Shown: positions 15,961 to 23,804 of the stretch, piece after piece | Numbering within the stretch: the first letter of the stretch is position 1 | Layout of the letters: every line of letters starts with the position of its first letter | Assembly: GCA_023444705.1 (NCBI GenBank) | Contig: JAEXMB010000065.1 | Location: 1-36,743, forward strand | Origin: Pseudomonadota bacterium | GTDB lineage: Bacteria > Pseudomonadota > Alphaproteobacteria > Micavibrionales > UBA2020 | Direction of reading: 5' to 3' | DNA length: 36,743 nucleotides | Program-made: the position numbers and the translations under genes | The notes under the pieces: generated by a model | The model's input: only the letters and a program-made list of their open reading frames with translations | Database searches by the model: none | What the model was told of the DNA's origin: nothing

Positions 15961-15999
15961 TGCATCGCCTTGTTGAATGAGCGAATACAATAGCTTAAA

Positions 16000-16028
16000 T
16001 ATATAATTATGTTAACTTAAATGTTAAA
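16000..16028 (-). promoter_or_regulatory. AT-rich promoter for the phosphoribosyltransferase-like pair
   Basis: The minus strand has TTTAAC (16028-16023), a 17-bp spacer and TATATA (16005-16000) in a run of about 45 bp that is nearly all A and T, sharply different from the flanking coding DNA. The spacer contains the palindrome GTTAAC. The site begins just after the dnaE stop at 16034, so the pair has its own promoter. Confidence 0.6.
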
Positions 16029-16033
16029 AACGA

Positions 16034-19000
16034 TTATTTTTCAAATACTTCAACAACACCAGCAATACTGCGTAACTGCTTGCCCGTACCTTCGGCCAGC
16101 CCCCAGCCGCCCGGCAGATCAATCGTCGTGACCTGACGCGCGCCTGTGCGCACCACCAGTTGCGCGCGTACACGCCCCTGCCCGCTGTCGACCAGTGCGG
16201 ATTTGATGCGCGCGACCGCCTCGGGCTTGTCGATTTCGATGATGACCTGCCGCGTCATGCTTTGTACGGCGCTCGTCAGCGGCTCGATGCTGTGCGCAAG
16301 GAAGCGCAACTCGTCGTCGTTCTTGCGGTCGACCTCGACCGACAGCAAAATCGGCGTGCCGGCCTCGAGCAGCTCGCGGCTGGCATTGAGCGTTTCGGAG
16401 AATACCATCATCTCAAATACGCCCTGCGGGTCGGATACCTGCACGAAGGCGAAGCGGTTGCCTTTTTGCGATGTGCGTTCCTGCTTGCGCACGACGATGC
16501 CCGCCATACGCATGCGGTTGGTCGGGCTATTCATCAGCGCATGCGCGACTTCGCTCGACGGCACCACGCGCAGGCGTTCAAGCTGACTGGCCATGTTGTC
16601 GAGCGGATGGGCGGACAGATAAAAGCCGACGGCGTCGAATTCATGGCGCAGCAGTTCAAGCGGCTCCCACTTGTCGGCCTTGGTCAACTCGGGCGGCGGC
16701 AGGCTGTCTTGCGCACCGCCGAACAGGTTGACCTGCGCCGATGCTTTTTCCTCCGCCTGCGCCACCGCATAGCGCAGCAACACCTCGGACGAGGCGAACA
16801 GGTCGGCACGGCTGGGGTGGAAGTTATCAAAAGCCCCCGCGGATGACAGCGATTCCATCGTGCGCTTGTTGATCGCCTTGGTATCGATGCGGCGCGCGAA
16901 ATCGTAAAGGTCCTTGAAGGGGCCGTTTTCCTCGCGCTCGGCGACGACGCGTTTCATCGCCTCCTCGCCCACGCCCTTGAGCGCGGCCAGCGCATACCGT
17001 ATCGCCTTGGTGCCGTCGGGCATTTCCTCGACCGAAAAACGCGGCAGGGATTTGTTGATGTCAGGCGGCAGCAAGGTGACGCCCATGCGCATCAGTTCCT
17101 GACGCACCATCGCCAGCTTATCGGTAACGCTCATCTCCTGTGTCATGGTCGCGGCCATGAATTCGACCGGATAATGCGCCTTGAGGTAAGCCGTCTGGAA
17201 GGCGATCAGCGCATAGGCCGCCGAGTGCGCGCGGTTAAAGCCATAGCCTGCGAATTTCTCGATCTGGTCGAAAATACCCGCTGCCTGCGCTTCGGGAATG
17301 TTATTGGTTTTCTTGCAGCCTTCGACGAAAATCGCCCGCTGCGCGTCCATTTCCTCTTTGATCTTCTTGCCCATCGCGCGGCGCAACAGGTCGGCACCAC
17401 CCAGCGTGTAGCCCGCCAGCACCTGTGCTGCCTGCATGACCTGTTCCTGATAGATCATGACGCCATAGGTGTCTTTGGTCACCGGCTCGAGCAGCGGGTG
17501 CATGTAGTCGATCTGCTCCTCGCCTTTCAGGTTGGCGAGGTATTTGGGAATGTTTTCCATCGGACCGGGGCGGAACAGCGCCACGATAGCCGAAATTTCT
17601 TCGAAGTTCTCGACGTCCATCTGACGGCAGAGGTCGCGCATGCCCGCACTCTCGAGCTGGAAGACGCAGGAACACTCTCCCTTGGCCAGCAGCTTGTAGG
17701 TCAGCTTGTCATCCAGCGGGAATTTGAGCGGGTCAAGCTCCTGCCCCGTGGTTTGCTTGATGAGGCGGATCGCCTCCAGAATGACATCGAGCGTTTTGAG
17801 GCCGAGGAAGTCGAACTTCACCAGACCGATCTTTTCGACGTCCTTCATGTTGAATTGCGTCGCAGGCACGATGGAGCCCGGATCGCGGTACAGCGGCACG
17901 ATCTGGTCAAGCGGCTTATCGCCGATCACCACCCCTGCCGCGTGGGTTGAGGCGTGACGATACAAACCTTCCAGCTGCAGGGCGATATCAAGCAGTTTCT
18001 TGACCTGCTCGTCGCTGTCGCGTGCCTCGCGCAACATGGGTTCGCTTTCAAGCGCTTCTTCGAGGCTGATCGGGTTAGCGGGGTTTTGCGGCACCAGCTT
18101 GGCGATTTTATCGACCTGCCCGTAGGGCATTTGCAACACGCGCCCGACGTCGCGCACCACAGCGCGGGCCTGCAGCTTACCGAAGGTAATGATCTGCGCA
18201 ACACTATCATGCCCGTATTTGTCGCGCACGTAGTTGATAACCTCGTCGCGGCGTTCCTGACAGAAATCCACGTCGAAGTCGGGCATCGACACGCGCTCGG
18301 GGTTGAGAAAACGCTCGAACAGCAGGTTCATCGCGATGGGGTCCAAGTCGGTGATGCGCACGGCCCATGCAACGGCAGAACCCGCGCCCGAACCACGCCC
18401 CGGACCTACGGGAATATCATGATCCTTCGCCCATTGGATGAAGTCCGAAACGATCAGGAAGTAGCCCGGAAAGCCCATGCCATTGAGGACATCAAGCTCG
18501 TAATTCAGGCGTTTGAAGTAAGCATCGCGCGTTTCGTCGCGTTTGGCCTGATCCCAATCAGGCTGGTAAACGTAATTTTCAAGCCGCCAGGTCAGACCTT
18601 CCTCGGCGCGCTGGCGCAGCTCATCGGCCTCGCTCACGCCCTCGGGCGTGGGAAAGCGCGGCAGGAAAGGCTTTTCTTCCTTGAGCATGAAGGCGCAGCG
18701 TTGCGCGATGGCGACAGTGTTCTCCACCGCCTCGGGCAGGTCCTTGAACAGCTCGGCCATTTGCTCGGGCGATTTGAAGTAATGCTCGGGCGTGACGCGG
18801 CGGCGCGTCTGGTCCTGCACATACGCACTGTCGGCGATGCACAGCAGCGCGTCGTGCGCCTCGTACATGTCGGGATTAGAAAAGAAAACGTTGTTCGTCG
18901 CGACGATCGGGATATTGCGCTCGTAGGCGAAATCAAGCAGCGCATCCTCGATCGCGACTTCGTCAGCAAGGCCGTGACGCTCAAGCTCGATATAAAGACT

Positions 19001-19534
19001 GTCGCCGAAAATACGCTGCAGGCGTTCCAGCGTCTGGCCCGCCGCAGCGCTCTGGTTTTCCAGCAACAGGCGGCCCACGGCCCCCTTGGTGCCCGCGGTC
19101 AGGCAGATCAGCCCCTCCGCGTACTTTTCAAGATCATCCCACAGCACGGCGGGACGGTCGGTATGTTCGGGCGGCGTGATAAAGGGATGGCTGACCAGCT
19201 TCATCAGATTTTCGTAGCCCTTGCGGCTCTTGACGAGCAGCACCAGCTGGTCCGGCGTTTCGACCTTGCGGTTTTTCTGCTCCCCTCCCTCGGGGCGCTC
19301 GATCCAGATCTGGCAACCGACGATGGGCTGGATGCCGGCCTTGGCCGCCGTCAGCGAAAATTCAAGTGCGCCATACAGGTTTCCCGTATCCGTCACCGCA
19401 ACTGCAGGCATGCCAAGCTTGTGCGCCAGCGGCACAAGGTCCTTAAGCTTGATCGCCCCTTCGGCCAGTGAATAGGCGGAATGGGTGCGCAGATGGACGA
19501 ACTGCACGGCTGGCTTGGCGGCGGCTTGGGTCAT
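16034..19534 (-). CDS. dnaE: DNA polymerase III alpha subunit DnaE
   Basis: Replicative DNA polymerase, catalytic subunit. The 1166-aa protein (ATG at 19534) matches DnaE1 length. The order is: PHP domain (VHLRTHSAYSLAEG, then VAVTDTGNLYGALEF and IVGCQIW), polymerase core with the catalytic aspartates in MPDFDVDFCQERRDEV (D419, D421) and the third acidic site in KFDFLGLKTLD, helix-hairpin-helix region, and C-terminal OB domain (GIVVRKQERTS). PHP metal ligands are replaced (TDTGN instead of TDH), so proofreading must come from a separate epsilon subunit. A TTG at 19594 would extend the frame across a terminator hairpin and is unlikely. No clear ribosome site precedes the ATG. Confidence 0.97.
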   Translation of the reverse strand: MTQAAAKPAVQFVHLRTHSAYSLAEGAIKLKDLVPLAHKLGMPAVAVTDTGNLYGALEFSLTAAKAGIQPIVGCQIWIERPEGGEQKNRKVETPDQLVLLVKSRKGYENLMKLVSHPFITPPEHTDRPAVLWDDLEKYAEGLICLTAGTKGAVGRLLLENQSAAAGQTLERLQRIFGDSLYIELERHGLADEVAIEDALLDFAYERNIPIVATNNVFFSNPDMYEAHDALLCIADSAYVQDQTRRRVTPEHYFKSPEQMAELFKDLPEAVENTVAIAQRCAFMLKEEKPFLPRFPTPEGVSEADELRQRAEEGLTWRLENYVYQPDWDQAKRDETRDAYFKRLNYELDVLNGMGFPGYFLIVSDFIQWAKDHDIPVGPGRGSGAGSAVAWAVRITDLDPIAMNLLFERFLNPERVSMPDFDVDFCQERRDEVINYVRDKYGHDSVAQIITFGKLQARAVVRDVGRVLQMPYGQVDKIAKLVPQNPANPISLEEALESEPMLREARDSDEQVKKLLDIALQLEGLYRHASTHAAGVVIGDKPLDQIVPLYRDPGSIVPATQFNMKDVEKIGLVKFDFLGLKTLDVILEAIRLIKQTTGQELDPLKFPLDDKLTYKLLAKGECSCVFQLESAGMRDLCRQMDVENFEEISAIVALFRPGPMENIPKYLANLKGEEQIDYMHPLLEPVTKDTYGVMIYQEQVMQAAQVLAGYTLGGADLLRRAMGKKIKEEMDAQRAIFVEGCKKTNNIPEAQAAGIFDQIEKFAGYGFNRAHSAAYALIAFQTAYLKAHYPVEFMAATMTQEMSVTDKLAMVRQELMRMGVTLLPPDINKSLPRFSVEEMPDGTKAIRYALAALKGVGEEAMKRVVAEREENGPFKDLYDFARRIDTKAINKRTMESLSSAGAFDNFHPSRADLFASSEVLLRYAVAQAEEKASAQVNLFGGAQDSLPPPELTKADKWEPLELLRHEFDAVGFYLSAHPLDNMASQLERLRVVPSSEVAHALMNSPTNRMRMAGIVVRKQERTSQKGNRFAFVQVSDPQGVFEMMVFSETLNASRELLEAGTPILLSVEVDRKNDDELRFLAHSIEPLTSAVQSMTRQVIIEIDKPEAVARIKSALVDSGQGRVRAQLVVRTGARQVTTIDLPGGWGLAEGTGKQLRSIAGVVEVFEK

Positions 19535-19542
19535 GATGGGTG

Positions 19543-19571
19543 ATTGTGACGAAAAAACGCCCGCAGGGCAA
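19543..19571 (-). promoter_or_regulatory. Candidate dnaE promoter giving a leaderless message
   Basis: TTGCCC (19571-19566), a 17-bp spacer and CACAAT (19548-19543) lie just before dnaE on the minus strand. A start about 7 nt further would fall at or within a few bases of the ATG at 19534. This would explain the missing ribosome site. The hexamers are only moderate matches and overlap the terminator. Confidence 0.35.
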
Positions 19572-19580
19572 GCCTGCCGG
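19552..19580 (-). terminator. Intrinsic terminator after lolD
   Basis: On the minus strand CCGGCAGG and CCTGCGGG pair (one mismatch) around a short loop, closely followed by CGTTTTTT. It lies 30 bp after the lolD stop and ends 17 bp before the dnaE ATG. It should end the proS-lolC-lolD transcript. Confidence 0.7.
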
Positions 19581-19611
19581 ACAGTGAAATTCAACCTTGA
19601 AATACAGCCAT

Positions 19612-20298
19612 TTAGCGGGCGACCAATTGCCCCTGCTTCAGCTCCAGCACGCGGTCCATGCGCGCGGCCAGCTCGACGTTATGGGTGACCACAAGCGCGC
19701 CGATCTTCAGGCTGCGGATGGTTTGCACCAGTACCTGAAAGACGCTCTCGGCCGTTTCGGGATCAAGGTTGCCCGTCGGCTCGTCCGCCAGCAACAATGC
19801 GGGACGGTTGACGAGCGCGCGGGCAATGGCAACGCGCTGTTGCTCCCCGCCCGACATTTGCGAAGGATAATGCGTGGCGCGGCCGCCAAGACCAACGCTT
19901 TCCAGCAGCTTTTGCGCACGCTCGCGCGCGGTATTCTTGTCCACCCCCGCCACATATTGCGGCAGCAACAGGTTTTCAAGCGCGGTGAAGTCGGGCAGCA
20001 GGTGGTGGGACTGATACACAAAGCCGATGTGATGGCGGCGCAATTTCGTGCGCAGGCTGTCGGCGGCGCGCGTTGCGACCTCGCCGTTGATCAGAACGTC
20101 GCCTGATGTCGGGGCCTCGAGCAATCCCGCGATCTGCAGCAATGTTGACTTGCCCGAGCCGCTGGGGCCCAGCAACGCCACGATCTCCCCACGTTCGATG
20201 TGCATATCAACACCGCGCAGGACGTCAAGACGGTGGCCGCCCTGCTCGAAACTGCGGGTGATGTTGCGAAGCGACAGCACGTATTGCGAATTATTCAC
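19612..20298 (-). CDS. lolD: Lipoprotein-releasing ABC transporter ATP-binding protein LolD
   Basis: ATPase that powers extraction of mature lipoproteins from the inner membrane onto the carrier LolA. It has Walker A GPSGSGKST (44-52), the ABC signature SGGEQQRVAIARA, Walker B LLLADEPTGNLD and the switch histidine in VVTHN. I start at the GTG at 20298 (228 aa): GGAGG lies 9 nt upstream within the lolC end, and the typical N-terminus (YVLSLRNITRSF) follows. An upstream in-frame start near 20361 would lie inside lolC. The two genes overlap by 8 bp, coupling ATPase and permease. Confidence 0.95.
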   Translation of the reverse strand: MNNSQYVLSLRNITRSFEQGGHRLDVLRGVDMHIERGEIVALLGPSGSGKSTLLQIAGLLEAPTSGDVLINGEVATRAADSLRTKLRRHHIGFVYQSHHLLPDFTALENLLLPQYVAGVDKNTARERAQKLLESVGLGGRATHYPSQMSGGEQQRVAIARALVNRPALLLADEPTGNLDPETAESVFQVLVQTIRSLKIGALVVTHNVELAARMDRVLELKQGQLVAR

Positions 20299-21538
20299 GG
20301 CGCAGCGCCTCCACAGGGTCAAGGCGCGCGGCGCGCCATGCGGGATAAATGGTGGCCGCAAACGACAGTACCAGTGACATGACGACGATCAGTGTCACTT
20401 CATGCACTTCCATTTTGGCCGGCAGTTTGGAGAGGAAATAGATCTCGTCCGAGAACAGCTCCTTGCCCGTCAGGCCCTGCAACCACTGGCGGATGCTTTC
20501 GATATTGGCGGCGAACGTAATGCCAAGCACCGCCCCCGCAATGGTGCCGCCGATGCCGATGGCCGTGCCGGTATACATGAAGATACGGATAATCATGCCG
20601 CGCGTCGCGCCCATCGTGCGCAGGATGGCAATGTCGCGCCCCTTGTCTTTGACCAGCATGATAAGGCTTGAAATGATATTAAACGCAGCCACCACGATGA
20701 TAAGCGTGAGGATCAGGAACATCACATTGCGTTCAACCTGCAGGGCGTTATAGAAGCTAGCGTTGTTGTCCTGCCAGTCGGCCACACCATAAAGATCGCC
20801 GATTTCGGATTTGATGGCGGCCTTGGTGGGTGCGAGTGCTGCGGGGTTTTTCACCCGTACCTCGATGGCGCTAACCCCCTCGCCCATATCAAAGAACACC
20901 TGCGCCATCTCAAGCGGCATGAAGACAAAGCCATTGTTGTATTCGTACATCTCGACGTCAAAGATCGAGCCGACCGTAAAACTGCGCGAACGCGGAATGG
21001 TGCCAAAAGGCGTGGCTTTGCCCTTGGGTGCGATCAGCACGATTTTATCACCAAGGGCAAGGTTGAAACGCTCGGCCAGGCTCTTGCCGATCGACACGCG
21101 GTCATCGGCAAAGAAATCGCCATCGGCCACGCGCGCGACGATGGATTGCGCCAAGATCGGCTTGGTCTTGAAATCCGATGGCGCCATCGCGCGCACCATC
21201 ACACCGGATGCAGCACCATTGACGTTGAGCAATGCCTGCCCTTCGATGCTGGGGATCGCGCTGACCACATCGGGCATATGCCTGAGCGTTTCGGCCAGCG
21301 GCATGTAGGGATACATCGCGCGGCCGCGCTCGTAGACGTTGATATGGCCGTTAAGGCCGATGATGCGGCCGATCAGCTCCTCGCGAAAGCCGTTCATCAC
21401 CGACATGACGATGATGAGGGTCGCAACCCCCAGCATGATGCCGATGAAGGAAAACCCCGCGATAACGGAAATAAATCCTTCCTTGCGCTTGGAGCGCAGA
21501 TAGCGCCCCGCCACCATTTTTTCAAATGCCCAGCTCAT
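20291..21538 (-). CDS. lolC: Lipoprotein-releasing ABC transporter permease LolC/LolE
   Basis: Inner-membrane subunit of the lipoprotein sorting complex. The 415-aa protein has the family N-terminus (FEKMVAGRYLRSKRKEG, then FISVIAGFSFIGIMLG), a first membrane helix at about 25-48, a large periplasmic domain (about 50-265), and three C-terminal helices. The coupling segment KGRDIAILRTMGAT contacts LolD, and the end PAWRAARLDPVEALR is diagnostic. Only one permease gene is present here, so it may act as a LolC/E homodimer, or a partner may lie elsewhere. ATG at 21538 is preferred over the TTG at 21547, which overlaps the proS stop. Confidence 0.95.
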   Translation of the reverse strand: MSWAFEKMVAGRYLRSKRKEGFISVIAGFSFIGIMLGVATLIIVMSVMNGFREELIGRIIGLNGHINVYERGRAMYPYMPLAETLRHMPDVVSAIPSIEGQALLNVNGAASGVMVRAMAPSDFKTKPILAQSIVARVADGDFFADDRVSIGKSLAERFNLALGDKIVLIAPKGKATPFGTIPRSRSFTVGSIFDVEMYEYNNGFVFMPLEMAQVFFDMGEGVSAIEVRVKNPAALAPTKAAIKSEIGDLYGVADWQDNNASFYNALQVERNVMFLILTLIIVVAAFNIISSLIMLVKDKGRDIAILRTMGATRGMIIRIFMYTGTAIGIGGTIAGAVLGITFAANIESIRQWLQGLTGKELFSDEIYFLSKLPAKMEVHEVTLIVVMSLVLSFAATIYPAWRAARLDPVEALRRE

Positions 21539-21543
21539 CGCGG

Positions 21544-23022
21544 TCAATACGCCTTCGCGATGATGACCTTGCCGGGCGCGTCAAACGGCAGGCAACGTGC
21601 AGTCAGCGAGAATTCGCCCGCAACGGCCTGATATTCGGCGCTGTCCTTGACAAGACTATAATCCAGACGCACGCCGCCCGCGGCCTTGCCGTCCGCGAAA
21701 AACGCGCGCAGTTCGGCAACGGTGTTGACGTCGGTGACCATGCCCTGCAGGCGCTGGCGCGCACGAGCGAGCATGTCTTTTTGCATCGTATCAAGCGCGC
21801 TTTGGACCGCGGCTGCAATATCATCAGCAGCAACCTGCACCTTGCCGTCTTTGCCAAGGTCGCGGCGCACGATGGTCAGCTTGCCCTCGCTGATTTCGCG
21901 CGCGCCGATTTCAAGGCGCACCGGCACGCCCTTTTTGATGACGGCCCACATCTTGTCGGAACTGCGGGCGTCAGATGTATCAATACGTGCGGAAATGCCT
22001 TGTGTGCGCAACTTGGCTTTGACTTCCTCGCAATAGGCGAAGATCGCGGCCTGATCGTCGTCGCCCTTGAGGAACGGCAGGATCGCAACCTGATAAGGCG
22101 CGATCTTGGGCGGCATGATCATGCCGTCATCGTCGCCATGTACCATGATAAGACCGCCGACGGTGCGCGTCGACATGCCCCACGAGGTCGTCCATGCCAG
22201 TTTCTGCACGCCGTCCCTGTCTAGGAATTTGATGTCCGACGATTTTGCAAATGTCTGGCCGAGGTTGTGCGAGGTGCAGGCCTGCAAAGCCTTGCCGTCC
22301 TGCATAAACGCCTCGATGGTATAGGTTTCGATGGCACCGGGGAAACGCTCCTCGGGCGTCTTGACGCCGGCAAAGCCGGGCACGGCCATATAATCTTCAA
22401 GGAAGGTGCGGTAAACCTCGAGCATCCTGCGCGCATCGGCATCGGCTTCCTCGGCCGTTGCAAAAGCGTTGTGGCCTTCCTGCCAGAGGAACTCCGCCGT
22501 GCGCAGGAAGATGCGCGGGCGCATTTCCCAGCGCATGACGTTGCACCACTGGTTGAGTTTCAGCGGCAGATCGCGGTAGGACTGTACCCAGTTGTGCATG
22601 CTCTCGCCGATAATAGTTTCCGACGTGGGGCGGATGACCAGCGGTTCGGTCAGCTGCGATTCAGGATGCGGTGCCAGCTGGCCCTCATCATTGACGGCAA
22701 GACGGTGGTGGGTCACCACGGCGCATTCCTTGGCAAAGCCGTCGATATGCTCGGCCTCCTTGGCGATATAGCTCAGGGGGATCAGCAGAGGGAAATAGGC
22801 GTTTTCAACATCCTCATCCTTGATCATCTGGCCAAGGTGCTTTTGCACGTTTTCCCACACCGCAAAGCCATAGGGCTTGAGCGTATAGCAACCGCGCACG
22901 GGCGAATTTTCCGCCATGTCGGCCGCGCGCACCACCTGCTGGTACCACTCGGGGAAGTTTTCCTCGCGCGTGGGCGTGATCGCGGTTTTTGCGTTTTTAG
23001 CGGTTTTGGCGGCTTCGGCCAT
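21544..23022 (-). CDS. proS: Prolyl-tRNA synthetase, archaeal/eukaryotic-type (family I)
   Basis: Charges tRNA-Pro with proline. The 492-aa protein belongs to the class II ProRS form of archaea, eukaryotes and some bacteria (for example Thermus). Its N-terminus has EENFPEWYQQVVRAADM and SPVRGCYTLKPYG. Motif 2 is RWEMRPRIFLRTAEFLW, and the motif 3 region is TVGGLIMVHGDDDGM. The protein ends in AKAY, the C-terminal tyrosine typical of this form. There is no inserted editing domain. The C-terminal zinc-domain cysteines are mostly gone (one remains in TARCLPFD). Most alphaproteobacteria carry the shorter bacterial ProRS at this operon position, so replacement by transfer is likely. It has its own promoter. 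Confidence 0.95.
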   Translation of the reverse strand: MAEAAKTAKNAKTAITPTREENFPEWYQQVVRAADMAENSPVRGCYTLKPYGFAVWENVQKHLGQMIKDEDVENAYFPLLIPLSYIAKEAEHIDGFAKECAVVTHHRLAVNDEGQLAPHPESQLTEPLVIRPTSETIIGESMHNWVQSYRDLPLKLNQWCNVMRWEMRPRIFLRTAEFLWQEGHNAFATAEEADADARRMLEVYRTFLEDYMAVPGFAGVKTPEERFPGAIETYTIEAFMQDGKALQACTSHNLGQTFAKSSDIKFLDRDGVQKLAWTTSWGMSTRTVGGLIMVHGDDDGMIMPPKIAPYQVAILPFLKGDDDQAAIFAYCEEVKAKLRTQGISARIDTSDARSSDKMWAVIKKGVPVRLEIGAREISEGKLTIVRRDLGKDGKVQVAADDIAAAVQSALDTMQKDMLARARQRLQGMVTDVNTVAELRAFFADGKAAGGVRLDYSLVKDSAEYQAVAGEFSLTARCLPFDAPGKVIIAKAY

Positions 23023-23064
23023 CGTGGCACCTGTAGGATCGGAAAAAGGGTGAATTCAGCGCTG

Positions 23065-23094
23065 ATTATAGGCCGGATCGGCCCTGTTTTGAAA
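23065..23094 (-). promoter_or_regulatory. Promoter for proS-lolC-lolD
   Basis: TTTCAA (23094-23089), an 18-bp spacer and a perfect TATAAT (23070-23065) lie on the minus strand, about 42 bp before the proS ATG. The spacer contains the inverted repeat GGCCG-GAT-CGGCC (23071-23083). Its upstream 17 nt are almost the same as in the rpsB promoter. Confidence 0.7.
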
Positions 23095-23102
23095 GTCCGG
23101 CT

Positions 23103-23546
23103 TTAGGGCTGTTTTTCGGCTTTTTTATCAACGCAGAGGGCGCGCAGGGCCGCTTCGGCCTGCCCTTGTAGCGGCTCCCCATCACGCAAGACCCGCCCGT
23201 CAGGCAAAACGGTGATTTTGGCGATATGGATCTGCCCTTCCGGCGTGGGGCTGACGCCATAGCCAAGGTATTGCGCCATATCGACGGTCAGGTCGAATTC
23301 GACGGTTTCGGGTGCCTTGATACCACCGCCGCCAAGGTCGGCTTCGACCACCGGCTTGCCGCTGGCATCGACACCGGGTTTATAGGCAGCATCGCCATCC
23401 GCGCCCGGCTGATAGACGGCAAGATTGCGACATGCCGCATCCGACAGCACCAGATCGGCGGCGTCGTTTTGCGCAAGGCTGTATGATGCGGCGGCGATCC
23501 CGCCCAGCACGACCGCCAGCGAGAGGAACTTATAAGATTTTTTCAT
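23103..23546 (-). CDS. Small exported protein of unknown function
   Basis: I do not recognise the family. The 147-aa product begins MKKSYKFLSLAVVLGGIAAA, a signal peptide with likely cleavage near SLA-Q. The mature part is acidic with glycine-rich and aspartate-rich loops (QPGADGDAAYKPGVD, EADLGGGG) and a conserved-looking core (VEFDLTVDMAQYLG, then IAKITVLPDGRVLRDGEPL). Two cysteines (DAACRN and RALCVD) could form a disulfide in the periplasm. The start overlaps the DUF1467 stop by one base (TGATG), so it is co-translated with it. The ATG at 23546 is preferred over an extension to 23615 that would lack a signal peptide at the N-terminus. It is the last gene before the proS promoter. Confidence 0.75.
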   Translation of the reverse strand: MKKSYKFLSLAVVLGGIAAASYSLAQNDAADLVLSDAACRNLAVYQPGADGDAAYKPGVDASGKPVVEADLGGGGIKAPETVEFDLTVDMAQYLGYGVSPTPEGQIHIAKITVLPDGRVLRDGEPLQGQAEAALRALCVDKKAEKQP

Positions 23547-23800
23547 CACTCGAATCCTTTCGAAAACCACTCGGTCCAGCGGATGACGCCAAGTTCGACC
23601 AGAATATGCATGCACAAAACGATCACGGCTGAAATCACCGTGGTCAGGATCAGCTTCTTCTTCATGTTCGCGTTCTTGGGCGCACCGGCGTCATAGCCCT
23701 TGCCCTCCTCGCCGTGGCGCTCCACGCCGATGGGCAGGACGGCAAAGATCACCACCCACCAGACAAGAAGATAGATAAAAAACGCGGTCAATAGCGACAT
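23546..23800 (-). CDS. DUF1467 family membrane protein
   Basis: An 84-aa protein with two hydrophobic helices (about 5-25 and 50-70) joined by a short loop carrying the LPIGVERHGEEG signature of DUF1467. Members occur almost only in alphaproteobacteria, next to rnj and proS as here; their role is unknown. It starts 4 bp after the rnj stop and its stop overlaps the next start. It could be a small partner of an envelope or RNA-decay process, but nothing in the sequence shows this. Confidence 0.88.
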   Translation of the reverse strand: MSLLTAFFIYLLVWWVVIFAVLPIGVERHGEEGKGYDAGAPKNANMKKKLILTTVISAVIVLCMHILVELGVIRWTEWFSKGFE

Positions 23801-23804
23801 GGCA

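Noticed and set aside
17954..19471. A 505-aa plus-strand frame opposite dnaE (and similar ones opposite rseP, nuoM, nuoL, uppS and pyrH)
   Set aside because: Same antisense-frame artefact; no recognisable protein and no ribosome site.
19535..19594. N-terminal extension of DnaE from a TTG codon
   Set aside because: It would place a terminator-like hairpin with six U inside the coding sequence, and the extra residues are unlike DnaE N-termini.
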